The notes under the pieces are model-generated. The model was given only the letters and a program-made list of their open reading frames with translations, was not told the origin of the DNA and made no database searches. A program made the position numbers and the translations under genes. 64,000 nt of DNA from contig CAAGHI010000030.1 in NCBI GenBank assembly GCA_900769645.1, positions 38,263-102,262 of the forward strand, in the 5' to 3' direction. This DNA comes from Candidatus Gastranaerophilales bacterium. Lineage in GTDB: Bacteria; Cyanobacteriota; Vampirovibrionia; Gastranaerophilales; Gastranaerophilaceae. Of the stretch, positions 1 to 7,038 are shown piece after piece; within the stretch, counting starts at the first letter, position 1, and every line of letters begins with the position of its first letter.

Positions 1-945
1 AAACGAATTGAAAATATACGTCAAAAGCTTAGTAAAGTAACAGATAAAATGGCTGTACAAAGTGGACTTATGGGGTATGGTGATGCGACCGCATTTGTTC
101 AAGAACTCCAAAAACACATGAAAATTACCAAAGTTTGTGATAACAACAATCTTGAGGGTTGTTGGCCGACAAAAGAAGTTGTTCTTAATGACGAAGGAAA
201 AACTTGGGAAATCGCAAAAACAAAAACAGCCAAGACTCTAAAAATTTCAGATTCTGTTAAAGGCGACTGGTCTGACACGGTTGGAATTGTGACGGCTGAT
301 GGTACTGCAATGATTTTGAGCTATGACAAATCTTGTGATTTTGACGTCGATAAAGATGGATTGAAATTTAATCAATCCGGTGCAATTTCAAGTTCTACAA
401 ATTGCATTTCGGGTGTTTATGACTGGAATGGCGGTTCAAAGCCGAATAAGCTTGGTCAAGATGTCTTGACACTAGGCATGGCAGGAGGTTTGGGGGCAGA
501 ATGCGCAATAGAAATAGGGGACAAATGTTTTACAGCACCAGTTCAACCAAAAGCATTAACAAGGTCAGAATGTGAAGGGCAAAAAGGGAAACTTGGGATA
601 AAAGAATGTGTTGTTGATAATGATTATTGGGCAGGTGCCGTAGCACAATGTGGGGGTGTTCAGAATATGCCAACAGCTGAAGATTTAGCAAAGCTTGCTT
701 CTCTAGTATATAAAGGAAACCCAACAATTGGAGCAAAGAAAAGCGCAATGAATTTGACTTTAGATACTTCTGCCGCATCTTCTCTAGGGTTTGCAGGTAC
801 ATCTTTTATTGTTTGGTCTGGTTAAGAAATTAATGGCAACAATGCATATCAACGTAACTTTTTGCCAGGAGGTACTCTTGTTTTAGGCTCTACAGGGCTC
901 AACCGTCATTTAGGAGGGAAAATGACATTTTGTCTAGGAGATTAA
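1..945 (+). pseudogene. Prepilin-like secreted protein, 5' cut by window edge, one in-frame stop
   Basis: The frame is open from base 1, so the N-terminus (where the type IV prepilin leader would lie) is outside the window. The visible part is a Cys-containing globular domain like those of Gastranaerophilales prepilin-like proteins. A single TAA at 823-825, after IVWSG, interrupts it. The same frame then runs on for 39 codons (EINGNNAYQRNF ... TFCLGD) to a TAA at 943-945. The NAYQRNF and CLGD endings fit the expected C-terminus of this family, so the TAA looks like a point nonsense change (for example from CAA or GAA) rather than the natural end. Family recognition is from memory of similar proteins; the continuation of the frame is seen directly. 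Either a recent pseudogene or a truncated product of at least 274 residues. Confidence 0.7.
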
Positions 946-970
946 TTATTTCTTCCTAAGCCTGTAGCCT

Positions 971-994
971 GTAGGTTGGGCATACTTGCCCAAC
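971..994 (+). repeat. REP-like hairpin, TTGGGCA stem
   Basis: GTAGG foot followed by the stem TTGGGCA / TGCCCAA with a short loop. It belongs to the same subfamily as copies at 26578, 29538, 42665 and 51706. Confidence 0.8.
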
Positions 995-1116
995 ATCGCA
1001 GATATAATAGCTAGATTCTGAATAAGACGAAAATCTACGCTGAACGCTAGATTTTTAGTCTTTTCAGAATGACGTGAATTGCAGCTATTTACGTAAACAA
1101 CTAAACTGTAATTATC

Positions 1117-1138
1117 ACTCCGGACTGCGATCCGGAGT
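1117..1138 (-). repeat. ACTCCGG hairpin repeat
   Basis: Palindrome with arms ACTCCGGA / TCCGGAGT. Read on the minus strand it is followed by a GTGATAATTACAG tail resembling the GTGACAGTTACGG tails of copies at 32641-32668 and 48591-48618. Confidence 0.65.
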
Positions 1139-1173
1139 CTATTTTAGTACAGGTTTTATTAATCCGATTACAT

Positions 1174-1197
1174 GTCGGAATGGCAATTCCGACCTAC
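1174..1197 (-). repeat. REP-like hairpin, TCGGAAT stem
   Basis: On the minus strand, GTAGG is followed by the stem TCGGAAT / ATTCCGA. The stem differs from that of the RAYT-linked REP (TCGGCAT / ATGCCGA) by one compensated base pair. Confidence 0.75.
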
Positions 1198-1247
1198 TTT
1201 TAGCTGCTTAGCTGCTTTCATTCCTCTCTTCAAATTTGTTAATAAAC

Positions 1248-1276
1248 TGTCAAACCTCTTATATTTATGGTATAAT
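1248..1276 (+). promoter_or_regulatory. Promoter of fabG
   Basis: A consensus TATAAT -10 at 1271-1276 with a weak -35-like TGTCAA at 1248-1253 (17-bp spacer). It lies about 55 bp before the fabG ATG. Confidence 0.6.
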
Positions 1277-1330
1277 CCGTATGAGGGATAAAATTATTCG
1301 TTTTATTTTAATAAAATAAGGAGAAAATTA

Positions 1331-2062
1331 ATGACAGAAAGAAAAATTGCGTTGGTAACAGGTGGTTCTCGTGGTATCGGGTTAGCTTGTGCCTTGGAAC
1401 TTGCAAAAGCAGGTTGTGACATTATTATTAACGATATTTGCGATGCTGAAAAAGCTCAACCGGCTTTAGACGAAATCAAGGCTTGTGGTGCAAATGCATA
1501 CTTCTATCAATTTGATGTTTCAAACCCTGAAGCTGTTCAAGAAAACGTTGACAAGATGATTGCTGAACACGGCAAAATCGATGTATTGTTGAACAATGCA
1601 GGTATTACAAAAGATGGTTTGTTCATCAGAATGGATATGGAACAATGGGAAAGAGTTATCAAAATTAACTTGACAAGTGCATATTGCGTTACTCACGCAG
1701 TTATCAAATATATGATGAAAGCTCGTCAAGGTTCTATCATCAACATGTCAAGTGTTGTTGGACTTCACGGAAACCCTGGTCAAGCTAACTACTCAGCTTC
1801 AAAAGCTGGTTTAATCGGTTTGACAAAAACTCTTGCAAAAGAATTCGGTTCAAGAAACATCAGAGTAAACGCTGTATGCCCTGGATTTATCCAAACAGCT
1901 ATGACTGCAAACTTGCCTAACATTGATGAATACTTGAAAGCTATTCCGATGAAACGTCTTGGAACTCCTGAAGATATCGCAAAAACAGTTAAATATTTAG
2001 CTCTTGATGCTGATTACGTTTCAGGTCAAGCAATCGAAGTTGCTGGGGCGTTGATTATTTAG
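1331..2062 (+). CDS. fabG: 3-oxoacyl-ACP reductase FabG
   Basis: A short-chain dehydrogenase of 243 residues that reduces 3-oxoacyl-ACP to 3-hydroxyacyl-ACP with NADPH in type II fatty acid synthesis, in the cytoplasm. The cofactor loop TGGSRGIG is at residues 10-17 and NNAG at 88-91. The catalytic set is Ser140 or Ser141 (NMSSVVG), Tyr154 and Lys158 (YSASK). The start follows an AGGAG ribosome site at 1319-1323. The C-terminus reads VAGALII instead of the usual VDGGM-type ending, a small deviation. acpP and fabF follow in the same direction, forming a fatty-acid cluster, but a long inverted repeat and a separate promoter lie before acpP, so they need not be one transcript. Confidence 0.93.
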   Translation: MTERKIALVTGGSRGIGLACALELAKAGCDIIINDICDAEKAQPALDEIKACGANAYFYQFDVSNPEAVQENVDKMIAEHGKIDVLLNNAGITKDGLFIRMDMEQWERVIKINLTSAYCVTHAVIKYMMKARQGSIINMSSVVGLHGNPGQANYSASKAGLIGLTKTLAKEFGSRNIRVNAVCPGFIQTAMTANLPNIDEYLKAIPMKRLGTPEDIAKTVKYLALDADYVSGQAIEVAGALII

Positions 2063-2068
2063 AATTTC

Positions 2069-2184
2069 AGTGAAAAGTGAGTAGTGAAACGTGAAAAGTC
2101 CATTTAGTTCGCTTCGCTCAAAAACATATTTGGTGTGGTAGCACTTGTAAAGGTCTTTTCACTTCTCACATTTCACTTTTCACT
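2069..2184. repeat. Long inverted-repeat element, GTGAAAAG stem
   Basis: Imperfect arms of about 30 bp (2069-2099 and 2154-2184) built from GTGAAAAGTGAG-like units flank a loop of about 54 nt. The loop contains CATTTAGTTCGCTTCGCTCA. The same loop, in opposite orientation, occurs at 19662-19785, and a related loop with a different stem at 22460-22581. Confidence 0.75.
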
Positions 2185-2235
2185 TTATAAAAAAGTTAAG
2201 ATTTTTAACAATATGGACACCAAATTGTAAATTTC

Positions 2236-2264
2236 TTGCAAAATAATCTTGCGTTAAGTATAAT
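2236..2264 (+). promoter_or_regulatory. Promoter of acpP
   Basis: TTGCAA at 2236-2241, a 17-bp spacer and TATAAT at 2259-2264. It gives a leader of about 45 nt before acpP. Confidence 0.75.
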
Positions 2265-2314
2265 GTAAGAGAACAAATAGTATAGTAATACAATTAATTA
2301 TGAGGAAATTAGAA

Positions 2315-2548
2315 ATGAGTACATTTGAAAAAGTAAAAAAAGTTGTAGTAGATCAATTGAGCGTTGATGAAGCATTGGTTACTCCAGAAGCAAGCTTTAC
2401 AGCTGATTTGGGCGCTGATTCATTGGATACAGTTGAATTGGTTATGGCTTTCGAAGAAGAATTCGGTTGCGAAATTCCTGATGAAGAAGCTGAAAAAATC
2501 CAAACAGTTCAAGACGCTGTTACTTACATTGATGCTCACAGCAAATAG
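2315..2548 (+). CDS. acpP: Acyl carrier protein
   Basis: A small acidic protein of 77 residues that carries growing acyl chains on a 4'-phosphopantetheine arm. The attachment serine is Ser36 in GADSLDTVEL, the position usual for the family. An in-frame ATG at 2300 would give five extra residues, but it overlaps the GAGGA ribosome site at 2302-2306. The ATG at 2315, about 8 nt downstream and beginning MSTFEKVKK, is the better start. It has its own strong promoter and is followed by a hairpin before fabF, as expected for a gene expressed far above its neighbours. Confidence 0.95.
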   Translation: MSTFEKVKKVVVDQLSVDEALVTPEASFTADLGADSLDTVELVMAFEEEFGCEIPDEEAEKIQTVQDAVTYIDAHSK

Positions 2549-2627
2549 GCTGCAGCTTAGTCGAGAATTGGCATGGAGTTGCCTCTCTTAAACTCGCTGC
2601 TGAAACTCGATTTGTTCATAAAAGTTG

Positions 2628-2662
2628 CGAGGGTGAAAATTTAATATTGAATTTTCTCCCTC
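2628..2662 (+). terminator. Hairpin between acpP and fabF
   Basis: Arms CGAGGGTGAAAATT / AATTTTCTCCCTCG form a long stem with no U-tract after it. It probably acts as an attenuator or mRNA 3'-end stabiliser rather than a full terminator. Confidence 0.55.
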
Positions 2663-2695
2663 GTATATTTAAAAGATAGTTAAAAAGGTAAAGAG

Positions 2696-3949
2696 ATGAC
2701 AAAAAGAAGAGTAGTTATCACAGGACTTGGCGCAGTTACACCGTTCGGTGTTGGTGTTGATAAATTCTGGAATAGTCTTGTTGAAGGAAAAAGCGGAATA
2801 AGTACTTCTGAGCTTATTGATATCAGTAAGCACGTTGTAAAGATTTCTGGTGAAGTTAAAAACTTCCACCCTGAAGAATATATTGATCCAAAAGAAGCTA
2901 AAAAAATGGATAGATACATTCAGTTCGCAGTTATTGCGGCTGATGAAGCTATCAAAGATGCTAAATTGGACGAAGTAAAAGATGTTGACCCTTATAAAAT
3001 CGGCGTTATGGTTAGTTCAGCTGCCGGTGGTTTCAGAACTTTTGAAGAAAACCACGTTAGAATTCTTGAAAAAGGTCCTAACAAATGTTCTCCGTTTACA
3101 ATCCCTATGATGATTGTAAATATGGCATCAGGTCGTATTTCAATGCGCCACGGTTTTAAGGGTATTAATAAAGTAGTTGTTTCTGCTTGTGCAACAGGTA
3201 CTCACACTGTTGGTGATGCGTTCAGATCAATCCAATATGGTGATGCTGATATTATGGTTGCAGGTGGTTGTGAAGCTACTATTTGTGATGTTGGTATTGG
3301 AGCTTTCTCTAGTGCTAGAACACTTTCAAAACGTAATGATGAACCTACAAAAGCTTCTCGCCCTTGGGACGTTGAAAGAGATGGTTTCGTAATGTCTGAA
3401 GGTGCTGGTGTTCTTATTCTTGAAGAATACGAACATGCCAAAAAACGTGGTGCAAAAATCTATGCTGAAGTTGTTGGCTATGGGCAAACAGGTGATGCGT
3501 ACGATGTTGTTGCTCCTGATCCTGAAGGACAAGGCGCAATCCACGCTATGCAATTTGCGTTGGAAGATGCTGGTATGAAACCGACTGATGTTCAATACAT
3601 CAACGCTCACGGTACAAGTACCGGTTTGGGTGATGTTGCTGAATCAAAAGCTATTGAATACGTTTTCGGTAGCAAAGATGACAACAAAGATTTGTTGGTA
3701 AGTTCAACAAAATCAATGCACGGTCACCTTTTGGGTGCAACTGGTGCTGTTGAATGTATCGCTTGCGTTAAGGCGATTAATGAACACCTTGTTCCTCCAA
3801 CAATCAACCTTGATAATCAAGATGAACATGTTGCAAACTTGGATTACGTTCCACATAAAGCTAGAAAAGCTGATATCCACGCAGCTTTGTCAAACTCATT
3901 TGGTTTTGGTGGACAAAACGCTTCTCTTATTGTTAAAGAAGTTAAATAG
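2696..3949 (+). CDS. fabF: Beta-ketoacyl-ACP synthase II FabF
   Basis: A condensing enzyme of 417 residues that elongates acyl-ACP with malonyl-ACP. The catalytic triad is visible as Cys165 (VSACATGTH), His305 (NAHGTSTG) and His344 (KSMHGHLLGATG). In many FabF enzymes the residue before the last GH is Thr; here it is His342. Length and the C-terminal GFGGQNASL segment are normal. It is third in the fabG-acpP-fabF cluster and is followed by a strong terminator. Confidence 0.95.
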   Translation: MTKRRVVITGLGAVTPFGVGVDKFWNSLVEGKSGISTSELIDISKHVVKISGEVKNFHPEEYIDPKEAKKMDRYIQFAVIAADEAIKDAKLDEVKDVDPYKIGVMVSSAAGGFRTFEENHVRILEKGPNKCSPFTIPMMIVNMASGRISMRHGFKGINKVVVSACATGTHTVGDAFRSIQYGDADIMVAGGCEATICDVGIGAFSSARTLSKRNDEPTKASRPWDVERDGFVMSEGAGVLILEEYEHAKKRGAKIYAEVVGYGQTGDAYDVVAPDPEGQGAIHAMQFALEDAGMKPTDVQYINAHGTSTGLGDVAESKAIEYVFGSKDDNKDLLVSSTKSMHGHLLGATGAVECIACVKAINEHLVPPTINLDNQDEHVANLDYVPHKARKADIHAALSNSFGFGGQNASLIVKEVK

Positions 3950-3982
3950 TCTGACAAGTTTGAAGACAAATATAAATATATT

Positions 3983-4010
3983 AAAAAAGCTCCTTTTCGG
4001 GAGCTTTTTT
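3983..4010 (+). terminator. Rho-independent terminator after fabF
   Basis: Stem AAAGCTCC / GGGAGCTTT with loop TTTTC, followed by a T-run. Confidence 0.9.
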
Positions 4011-4038
4011 AGTGTAGAACTTTTATTATTAATTTGGT

Positions 4039-4881
4039 TTATAGGCTCAAATAATAATTTTTCAATAATTTACAATCGTCCTCGATATTAGGGCTTTCGC
4101 AAACAAGTGCACCTTTTACGCCAAATTCTTTCATTGCCTTTATTAAGTCTTTGTAATTCATGTCAGAATTTTCAAGGTTAAGGTGTTGTTTTTCGCCTTT
4201 TGCAGTGTATTCGATGCCAGCAAGGTGTCCGTGGAAGTTTTCGAGTGCATATTGTCCGATTTCTGTTCCCATTTTTTCAAGAATTTTTGAAAATTCGTCA
4301 TAAGTGTTGTATTCGCCGGCACTTCTTGCGTGAAGGTGAGAAAAATCTACACAAGGCAAAACTTGTTCAAATTCTTTTGAAAGTCTGATTATTTCGTCTA
4401 AATCGCCCCACTGTGTAGCTTTTCCGGTTGTTTCCGGTCTAATCCAAACATTGATATTTTCGTTTTCTAATACGTCCAAAATCCGTCGAGTTTGCGTTTT
4501 GACTTGATTGTAGACGGTTTCCTTGTCTTTGCCCATGTAAAAAGCTGCGTGGTATGTGATACTGAATGCACCAGCTTGCTTTGCGACATAGGCTGTGTCA
4601 ATAATTCGTTGCAAACTTGCATCAATTTTTTCTTCTTCCTGTGAATTCAAGTTGATGTAAAATGGCCCATGCGCTGTGATTACGAAGTTTTTTGACATTT
4701 CTTTGACAAAATCTCGGTTGGCGTCATTCATTCGAACGCCGTGAACAAATTCAAGTTCCATGCCGTCTAAATCCATCTCTTTTAATACTTCAAAAGCCTT
4801 TGGATAAGATGCTTTTCCGGTTCTCAACGGCATTCCGGCTGTTATAAAATTCAATTTCTCGAAATTACATAAGTTTTGCAC
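4039..4881 (-). CDS. nfo: Endonuclease IV-like AP endonuclease
   Basis: A TIM-barrel protein of 280 residues in the endonuclease IV / xylose isomerase-like family. Such enzymes cut DNA 5' of abasic sites using a metal cluster. Candidate metal ligands are visible in order: His71 (AHGPFY), His111 (TYHAAF), Glu150 (RPETTGK), Asp179 and His182 (DFSHLH), His217 (FHGHLAG) and Glu262 (CESPN). It starts with GTG at 4881 behind AGGAG, inside the end of crcB (17-nt overlap), so the two are translationally coupled. The next ATG would remove the first conserved beta strand (LNFITAG). Confidence 0.8.
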   Translation of the reverse strand: MQNLCNFEKLNFITAGMPLRTGKASYPKAFEVLKEMDLDGMELEFVHGVRMNDANRDFVKEMSKNFVITAHGPFYINLNSQEEEKIDASLQRIIDTAYVAKQAGAFSITYHAAFYMGKDKETVYNQVKTQTRRILDVLENENINVWIRPETTGKATQWGDLDEIIRLSKEFEQVLPCVDFSHLHARSAGEYNTYDEFSKILEKMGTEIGQYALENFHGHLAGIEYTAKGEKQHLNLENSDMNYKDLIKAMKEFGVKGALVCESPNIEDDCKLLKNYYLSL

Positions 4882-5239
4882 AATATACTCCTATTCCTGT
4901 CATTGCAAGGCATACCAGAACGCTTAATAGCGCATAAGTTGCGGCTTGCACGAATTGTTGGTGTGAAATCATTTCAAAAAGTTCTAGCGAAAATGCGCTG
5001 AACGTTGTTAAACCGCCACAAAAACCGACGGTTAGTGCAAGTTTTAGGGCTGGCGTTAAATCTGTTTTTTCCATAAATAAAATGTAGAGAAAACCGATTG
5101 TAAAACTTCCGATTATGTTTACTAAAAATGTTGCAAGCGGAAGGTTTACGTTGCAGATTTTGGTTAGATTTAGGCTTATCAAAAACCTTGATACAGCACC
5201 AATTCCGCCACCTAAAAATATTGCAATAAGATTAAGCAT
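4865..5239 (-). CDS. crcB: Fluoride channel CrcB/Fluc
   Basis: A small membrane protein of 124 residues with four hydrophobic helices, matching the dual-topology fluoride exporter family. The N-terminal GGGIGAVSRF and the GGLTTFSAFSLE segment, which holds the pore-lining Phe/Thr/Ser residues, are diagnostic. Its ATG overlaps the stop of the upstream gene by a few bases, and its own end overlaps nfo, so it sits in the middle of a tightly coupled three-gene run. I did not recognise a fluoride riboswitch upstream. Confidence 0.9.
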   Translation of the reverse strand: MLNLIAIFLGGGIGAVSRFLISLNLTKICNVNLPLATFLVNIIGSFTIGFLYILFMEKTDLTPALKLALTVGFCGGLTTFSAFSLELFEMISHQQFVQAATYALLSVLVCLAMTGIGVYCAKLM

Positions 5240-5627
5240 GGATTTTTAAAATTCCTTCCAAAATATCACAAGCGTCAGCAACATATTTTGAGCAGCGTTC
5301 TTTTCTTGCTATTCCTTCTAATCCGCCTGCTAAAACTCTGCAACAAGTAACTTTGTTGCGTGCTTTGAATTCTTCTACGATTTTTGCAGCGTTTGGACGG
5401 GCTGAAAGTTCGTTCCCTTTTGAGTTTTCTCGTCCACAGTTGTAGCCGTTAATCAATTGTGCTGCTGCAACTGCGCCACAGAGGCAGCCTGACGACATTC
5501 CACCTGAAAATGCTGTTGCAACCGGCAACAATTCCATTGGGCACAAACCACCTTCTGCTGCGGCTTTAATCACGCTTTCAGAGCAAGAATAACCGTTTTT
5601 AAAATATTCTACTGCTTTCTCTTTCAT
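5232..5627 (-). CDS. C_GCAxxG_C_C family redox/metal protein
   Basis: A cysteine-rich protein of 131 residues that fits the C_GCAxxG_C_C family (function unknown, thought to bind a metal or FeS group or to act in redox). Visible features are NGYSCSES, the SSGCLCGAVAA loop that names the family, a CGRENS segment and paired cysteines in NKVTCCRVLAG. A longer reading from 5636 would start on the ATG that touches the AAGGAG ribosome site. The ATG at 5627 (MKEKAVEYF) has proper spacing and is preferred. First gene of the run with crcB and nfo. Confidence 0.8.
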   Translation of the reverse strand: MKEKAVEYFKNGYSCSESVIKAAAEGGLCPMELLPVATAFSGGMSSGCLCGAVAAAQLINGYNCGRENSKGNELSARPNAAKIVEEFKARNKVTCCRVLAGGLEGIARKERCSKYVADACDILEGILKIHA

Positions 5628-5669
5628 AATACACATCTCCTTTTATGAAGATTATAGCATGAAAATTTA

Positions 5670-6254
5670 TTATTCTTCGGCAGAAAGATTTAAAAAGTGC
5701 TCAAAAACTTTTTCATTGTATCTGTTGTCTACTGAGCTAAACGGCAAAACGACACCACCGAACTGCTTTTCGACATTTTTAATTACGTTAAGCGTTTTGT
5801 TTTTTGGCACATAATCCATTTTGGTGATAACGGTAAAAATCGGCAAATTGTAGGCTTCAATCCATTCGCGCATTTGAAAATCGTTTTTTTGAATATCGTG
5901 TCTGCCGTCGACAAGCTGAACCAATGAGCAGATTTGTTCACGTTTAAGCAAATATTCTTCTAAGTAGCGTTGCCATTTGTTTTGCGCTTCTTTTGAAACT
6001 TTTGCATAGCCATACCCCGGCAAATCTGCAATCATAAACTTATCAGAGAATTGGAAAAAGTTGATTAACCTTGTTTTCCCAGGGGTGTTGGAAGTTTTTG
6101 CAAGCTTTCTGTGGTTTGCAAGTCCGTTTATAAAAGAAGATTTCCCGACATTAGAGCGGCCCAAAAGCGGGAATTCCGGCAATGTGTAATCAGGACATTG
6201 CGACAACTTTTCTGCGCTTATTAAAAACTTTGCTTGCATATATTTTGTAGCCAT
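5670..6254 (-). CDS. engB: Ribosome biogenesis GTPase EngB/YsxC
   Basis: A circularly normal TRAFAC GTPase needed for 50S subunit assembly. From the ATG at 6254 it has 194 residues. Motifs are G1 GRSNVGKSS, a TPGKTR switch I, G3 DLPGYG and G4 TKMD. A TTG six codons upstream is open but has no ribosome site. A TACAAT hexamer ends exactly 6 nt before the ATG, so the mRNA is probably leaderless. Confidence 0.9.
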   Translation of the reverse strand: MATKYMQAKFLISAEKLSQCPDYTLPEFPLLGRSNVGKSSFINGLANHRKLAKTSNTPGKTRLINFFQFSDKFMIADLPGYGYAKVSKEAQNKWQRYLEEYLLKREQICSLVQLVDGRHDIQKNDFQMREWIEAYNLPIFTVITKMDYVPKNKTLNVIKNVEKQFGGVVLPFSSVDNRYNEKVFEHFLNLSAEE

Positions 6255-6260
6255 AATCTG

Positions 6261-6266
6261 ATTGTA
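6261..6266 (-). promoter_or_regulatory. -10 element of leaderless engB
   Basis: TACAAT on the minus strand, then 6 nt, then ATG. No good -35 is visible. Confidence 0.5.
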
Positions 6267-6297
6267 GCACAAAAATTACAGAGTGGATAATTTTTTT

Positions 6298-6306
6298 GGG
6301 GGGGGG
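6298..6306. repeat. G9 homopolymer
   Basis: Nine consecutive G between the pseudogene and engB. It is exceptional in this AT-rich sequence and is one of four such tracts in the window. Confidence 0.9.
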
Positions 6307-6325
6307 CTTAGCAAATAGCAAAAGT

Positions 6326-6934
6326 TTATGCAAAGACTTGCATTTTAGAAGCTTGTGCTGCTGTTTGAAGAGCTCCGTTGTATGCAGGTGCGGCGGCCAT
6401 AATTTCAACCATTTGCAAAGATGCGTCGTAGTTACATTGTTTAACAAAATATTTTGCAAGTCCTTTGGAGTTTCCGACAAAATAGTTTGTCATTTTCTGC
6501 AAAAGTGCTAGGATTACTTTTGTAATCTTTAAGCATTTTCATCAAGTTATTCATCTGAATACCTTGAGCTTTTTCCATTAATATGCAAGAGCCATCAGGT
6601 GAGATTTGCTTGATATTAGCGACTTTATACCTGCCCCCCCCCCGAGAGCCTTGTTATTAGCGTATTCCAACCTAAAGTCTAGTTCCTTACCCCAGTCTTT
6701 ATAAAGGTTTTGGAGCATTTGTTTTGTTTTATTTCTAGTTAATTCATTAGGAGAAAATTCATCTAAAAACCTGTTCATAATAACTTGTTCAAGTTCTAAT
6801 TGTTCTTTGTCAACATTTTTCTTAATCATTTTTACGATTACTTCTTCGCCGTTACTTGTCCTTGCTAGATAGGCTTCTCCAACTGTACCTGCACTTAAAG
6901 GTTTTACAAGTTGAACTTCATTTGCATAAAGAGT
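6326..6934 (-). pseudogene. Decayed AarF/ABC1 (UbiB-like) atypical kinase
   Basis: Three pieces of one protein read in order on the minus strand in shifting frames. The first (6934 down) reads VQLVKPLSAGTVGEAYLA, an ABC1-type nucleotide loop, then VIVKMIKKNVD and the ABC1-like KELDFRLEYANNKAL. The frame is lost at a C10 tract (6634-6643, G10 on the coding strand). The second resumes as VANIKQISPDGSCILMEKAQGI. A further shift near 6480-6490 leads to the last piece, YFVGNSKGLAKYF ... SKMQVFA, ending at the TAA at 6326-6328. An in-frame stop at 6935-6937 precedes the first piece, so the N-terminus is also gone. The frames and joins are seen directly; the family assignment rests on the kinase-like motifs. 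Confidence 0.7.
6634..6643. repeat. C10 homopolymer at a frameshift
   Basis: Ten C residues on the plus strand, exactly where the ABC1-like reading frame is broken. Slippage, phase variation or a sequencing error could explain it. Confidence 0.9.
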
Positions 6935-6996
6935 TTATTCGTGAGGAAATTGCGTTTTGGATAAATTGGCTCTTAACAATAATTAATGATTATGAT

Positions 6997-7037
6997 TTCA
7001 CCCCTCTCTCATGTTTGGAAGAGGGGTGAAGTTTTTT
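6997..7037. terminator. Hairpin at the 3' end of the autotransporter gene
   Basis: Stem CACCCCTCT / AGAGGGGTG. The long T-run follows it on the plus strand, so the canonical orientation is rightward although the adjacent gene runs leftward. For the autotransporter mRNA it can only act as a 3'-end hairpin without a U-tract. Confidence 0.5.
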
Positions 7038-7038
7038 T

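Larger units (their letters stand above)
946..1246. other. Repeat-rich intergenic spacer
   Basis: There is no gene here. It contains two REP-like hairpins (971-994, 1174-1197), an ACTCCGG hairpin (1117-1138) and an AT-rich imperfect inverted repeat around 1030-1060 (GAAAATCTA ... TAGATTTTTAG). The fabG promoter follows. Confidence 0.6.

Noticed and set aside
6190..6480. 96-codon minus-strand ORF between engB and the ABC1 pseudogene
   Set aside because: It reads the wrong frame of the pseudogene tail and overlaps engB. The alternative frame gives a recognisable continuation.
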